Shown here: in pieces, positions 6,167 to 7,699 of the stretch
How positions within the stretch are numbered: the first letter of the stretch is position 1
Layout of the letters: the number at the start of each line of letters is the position of its first letter
Assembly (NCBI GenBank): GCA_910587575.1
Contig: CAJULU010000086.1
Coordinates: forward strand, 557-8,255
Direction: 5' to 3'
DNA: 7,699 bases
DNA from: an uncultured Dorea sp.
Lineage (GTDB): Bacteria; Bacillota; Clostridia; Lachnospirales; Lachnospiraceae
Translations under genes and position numbers: made by a program
Notes under the pieces: model-generated
Database searches by the model: none
What the model was told of the DNA's origin: nothing
Seen by the model: the letters and a program-made list of their open reading frames with translations, nothing else

Positions 6167-7699
6167 TCAGAAATCCAGCTTTCTTACCGGTGTCTGGCAG
6201 ACTCCATTCTCGCACAGGTAGTACATCACCCCCTCCTGCGGCAGCGGGTACTCAGCCGTAAACGGCGCACATTCAGCCAGTTTTTCTGCATTTTCCCTTG
6301 TTTTGACCAGAATCTCCATTCCATCTATCGGCAGTTTTTCAATCTGTTTCCTCAATTCCTCCGACTGTTCTCCATCCACAGCACACACCAGTTCCCGGTG
6401 GGGATATACTGCCCCGGCCATTGCCAGAAGTGCAAAACTGCTCCCTGCCGGGTAATCACAGATCTCCCGGGCACAATACTGCATCTGTCTTCTTGCCGCC
6501 TCCTGAAAACGCACATCCCCGGTCAGCGCCGCCAGCTTCTGAAGCGCCATAGCCGCCGCAGAATTACCGGAAGGCATGGCTCCGTCATACATTTCTTTGG
6601 GCCGTGCAATCAGCTGCACCGCATCTGACGCATTGATGAAATACCCGCCTTCCTTTTCATCTTCAAAAAAACGAATCATCTGCCCTGCCCTCTGTATCGC
6701 CGCCGAAAGGTACTCTGCCTGAAAATCTGCCCGGTATAACTCCAGCAGCGCAAGAACATAAACCGCATAATCCTCAAGCTGCCCCTGGTTCGCCGCCTCT
6801 CCGTCACGAAAACGCAGATAAAGTCTCCCGTCTGTTCCGGTCATGTTCGTTTCTATCAACCCCTGGGCCTTTTCTGCAGCTTTCAGATACCGCTCTTCTT
6901 CCAGTACCGTTCCCGCCCGGGAAAGAGCCAGTATGGTCCATGCATTCCACGAAAGCAGAATCTTATCATCTTTATGAAGGCTGGTCCGGTTCAGACGGTA
7001 GTGATACAACCGGTCCGTATCACTGGCTTTGCACTTTTCCTCCGTCCTGGTACACCGAATCTGATTAGGAATGCTCTTACCTTCAAAGTTACCCTCTTCC
7101 GTGATTCCATACCGGCGGCAGAATTTTTTTCCCTCAGCCTCTCCCAGTACGGAAATGACTTCATCCGGGGTAAAGACATAATATTTTCCCTCCACCCCGT
7201 CACTGTCCGCATCCTGGCCGCAGTAAAATCCGCCCTCTCTGTCCGTCAGCTCCCGCAGGATATAATCTGCCGTACGCCTTACCATATCCCTGTACTTCTC
7301 TTTTCCCGTGACCTGGTATGCTTCCAGATAAGCCAGAATCAGCAGTGCATTGTCATAGAGCATTTTCTCAAAATGAGGGACAAGCCACTGTTCATCCGTT
7401 GAATAGCGGGAAAATCCTCCGCCAATGTGGTCATGAATTCCGCCGTCCGCCATTGCATTCAAAGTCACTTCCACCATATGAAGCGCCTCCGGTTCCTGCT
7501 CTTCCCTGGCATACCGCATCAAAAACAGAAGATTATGAGGCGCCGGAAACTTGGGCGCACCTCCGAAACCGCCCCATAACGGGTCGAACTGCTTCTCAAG
7601 AATATCGTACGCTTTCTTAAGCAGCTGTTTCCCAGGCATTTTATCACTGGAACCGGACTCTCCGGACACACTATTCCGATTAATCATGGCCGTAATCTC
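6167..7699 (-). CDS. yyaL: YyaL / DUF255 (SPATA20-like) protein, 5' end beyond window
   Basis: About 510 C-terminal residues of a protein whose family members are usually near 670-690 aa. The missing part is the N-terminal thioredoxin-like DUF255 domain, which should lie to the right of base 7699. The visible part is the (alpha/alpha)-barrel resembling six-hairpin glycosidases and N-acylglucosamine 2-epimerases. Family blocks are clear; positions are counted from ATG 7687. They are WGGFGGAPKFPAPHNLLFLM (38-57), GGIHDHIGGGFSRYSTD (82-98), WLVPHFEKMLYDNALL (101-116), FYCGQDADSDGVEGKYY (154-170), LHKDDKILLSWNAW (237-250), QLEDYAVYVLALLELY (303-318) and RPKEMYDGAMPSGNSAAA (362-379). The C-terminus has the familiar CENGVCQTP. 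The frame continues upstream of the ATG at 7687 to the edge, so that ATG is internal. WNAW replaces the commoner WNG. The molecular function is unproven. The gene ends at its own terminator. Confidence 0.93.
   Translation of the reverse strand, partial: EITAMINRNSVSGESGSSDKMPGKQLLKKAYDILEKQFDPLWGGFGGAPKFPAPHNLLFLMRYAREEQEPEALHMVEVTLNAMADGGIHDHIGGGFSRYSTDEQWLVPHFEKMLYDNALLILAYLEAYQVTGKEKYRDMVRRTADYILRELTDREGGFYCGQDADSDGVEGKYYVFTPDEVISVLGEAEGKKFCRRYGITEEGNFEGKSIPNQIRCTRTEEKCKASDTDRLYHYRLNRTSLHKDDKILLSWNAWTILALSRAGTVLEEERYLKAAEKAQGLIETNMTGTDGRLYLRFRDGEAANQGQLEDYAVYVLALLELYRADFQAEYLSAAIQRAGQMIRFFEDEKEGGYFINASDAVQLIARPKEMYDGAMPSGNSAAAMALQKLAALTGDVRFQEAARRQMQYCAREICDYPAGSSFALLAMAGAVYPHRELVCAVDGEQSEELRKQIEKLPIDGMEILVKTRENAEKLAECAPFTAEYPLPQEGVMYYLCENGVCQTPVRKLDF

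Noticed and set aside
6974..7402. 142-aa plus-strand ORF opposite the YyaL-like gene
   Set aside because: It is a shadow of a strongly conserved minus-strand protein and has no motif or ribosome site.
7685..7687. ATG 7687 as the true start of the YyaL-like gene, implying a natural truncation
   Set aside because: The frame stays open through the four codons to the window edge and no Shine-Dalgarno is visible, so the missing N-terminus is most simply outside the window.
1..7699. CRISPR arrays, tRNA genes, insertion sequences, toxin-antitoxin pairs
   Set aside because: No regularly spaced repeats, cloverleaf patterns, transposase motifs or small paired ORFs of those kinds were seen by eye.

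Overview
The window looks like chromosome from a low-to-mid GC Firmicute, most likely an anaerobic Clostridia member of the Lachnospiraceae type. This is an inference. It rests on strong AGGAGG-like ribosome binding sites before nearly every gene, consensus sigma-A style promoter boxes, U-tract hairpin terminators, and two AAA-ATPase families (the 'NRARQYGKTT' and 'SRPRRFGKS' types) that are abundant in gut Clostridia. I see no tRNA, rRNA, CRISPR array, transposase or integrase.

Left part (1-4190): two divergent transcription units share the gap at 2302-2569. Leftward, a near-consensus promoter (2381-2409) and a 9-bp inverted repeat just downstream of it precede an unrecognised 437-aa soluble, helix-rich protein (988-2301). 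After a 16-nt gap comes an AAA-like ATPase (971 to beyond base 1) whose C-terminus lies outside the window. Rightward is a complete AAA-ATPase plus PD-(D/E)XK nuclease fusion of 525 aa (2570-4147), closed by a 12-bp hairpin terminator. In sampled lines this nuclease gene is clearly more AT-rich than the right half of the window. The left part is the accessory-looking portion.

Right part (4232-7699): all genes are on the minus strand. A YyaL/DUF255-type protein enters from the right edge without its N-terminal thioredoxin-like domain, which lies outside the window, and ends at a terminator (6045-6088). Next comes a probable compact unit: a possible 40-aa leader ORF (5769-5891), an ECF-like sigma factor with a cysteine-rich C-terminal extension (4912-5772), and a DUF2461 protein (4232-4915). 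The genes in this unit are joined by 4-base ATGA stop/start overlaps, which suggests translational coupling. No anti-sigma gene is seen beside the sigma factor.

The points most worth a second look are the pairing of the unknown 437-aa protein with an AAA ATPase next to a divergent AAA-nuclease, the inverted repeat at that operon's promoter, and the small ORF coupled to the sigma factor.
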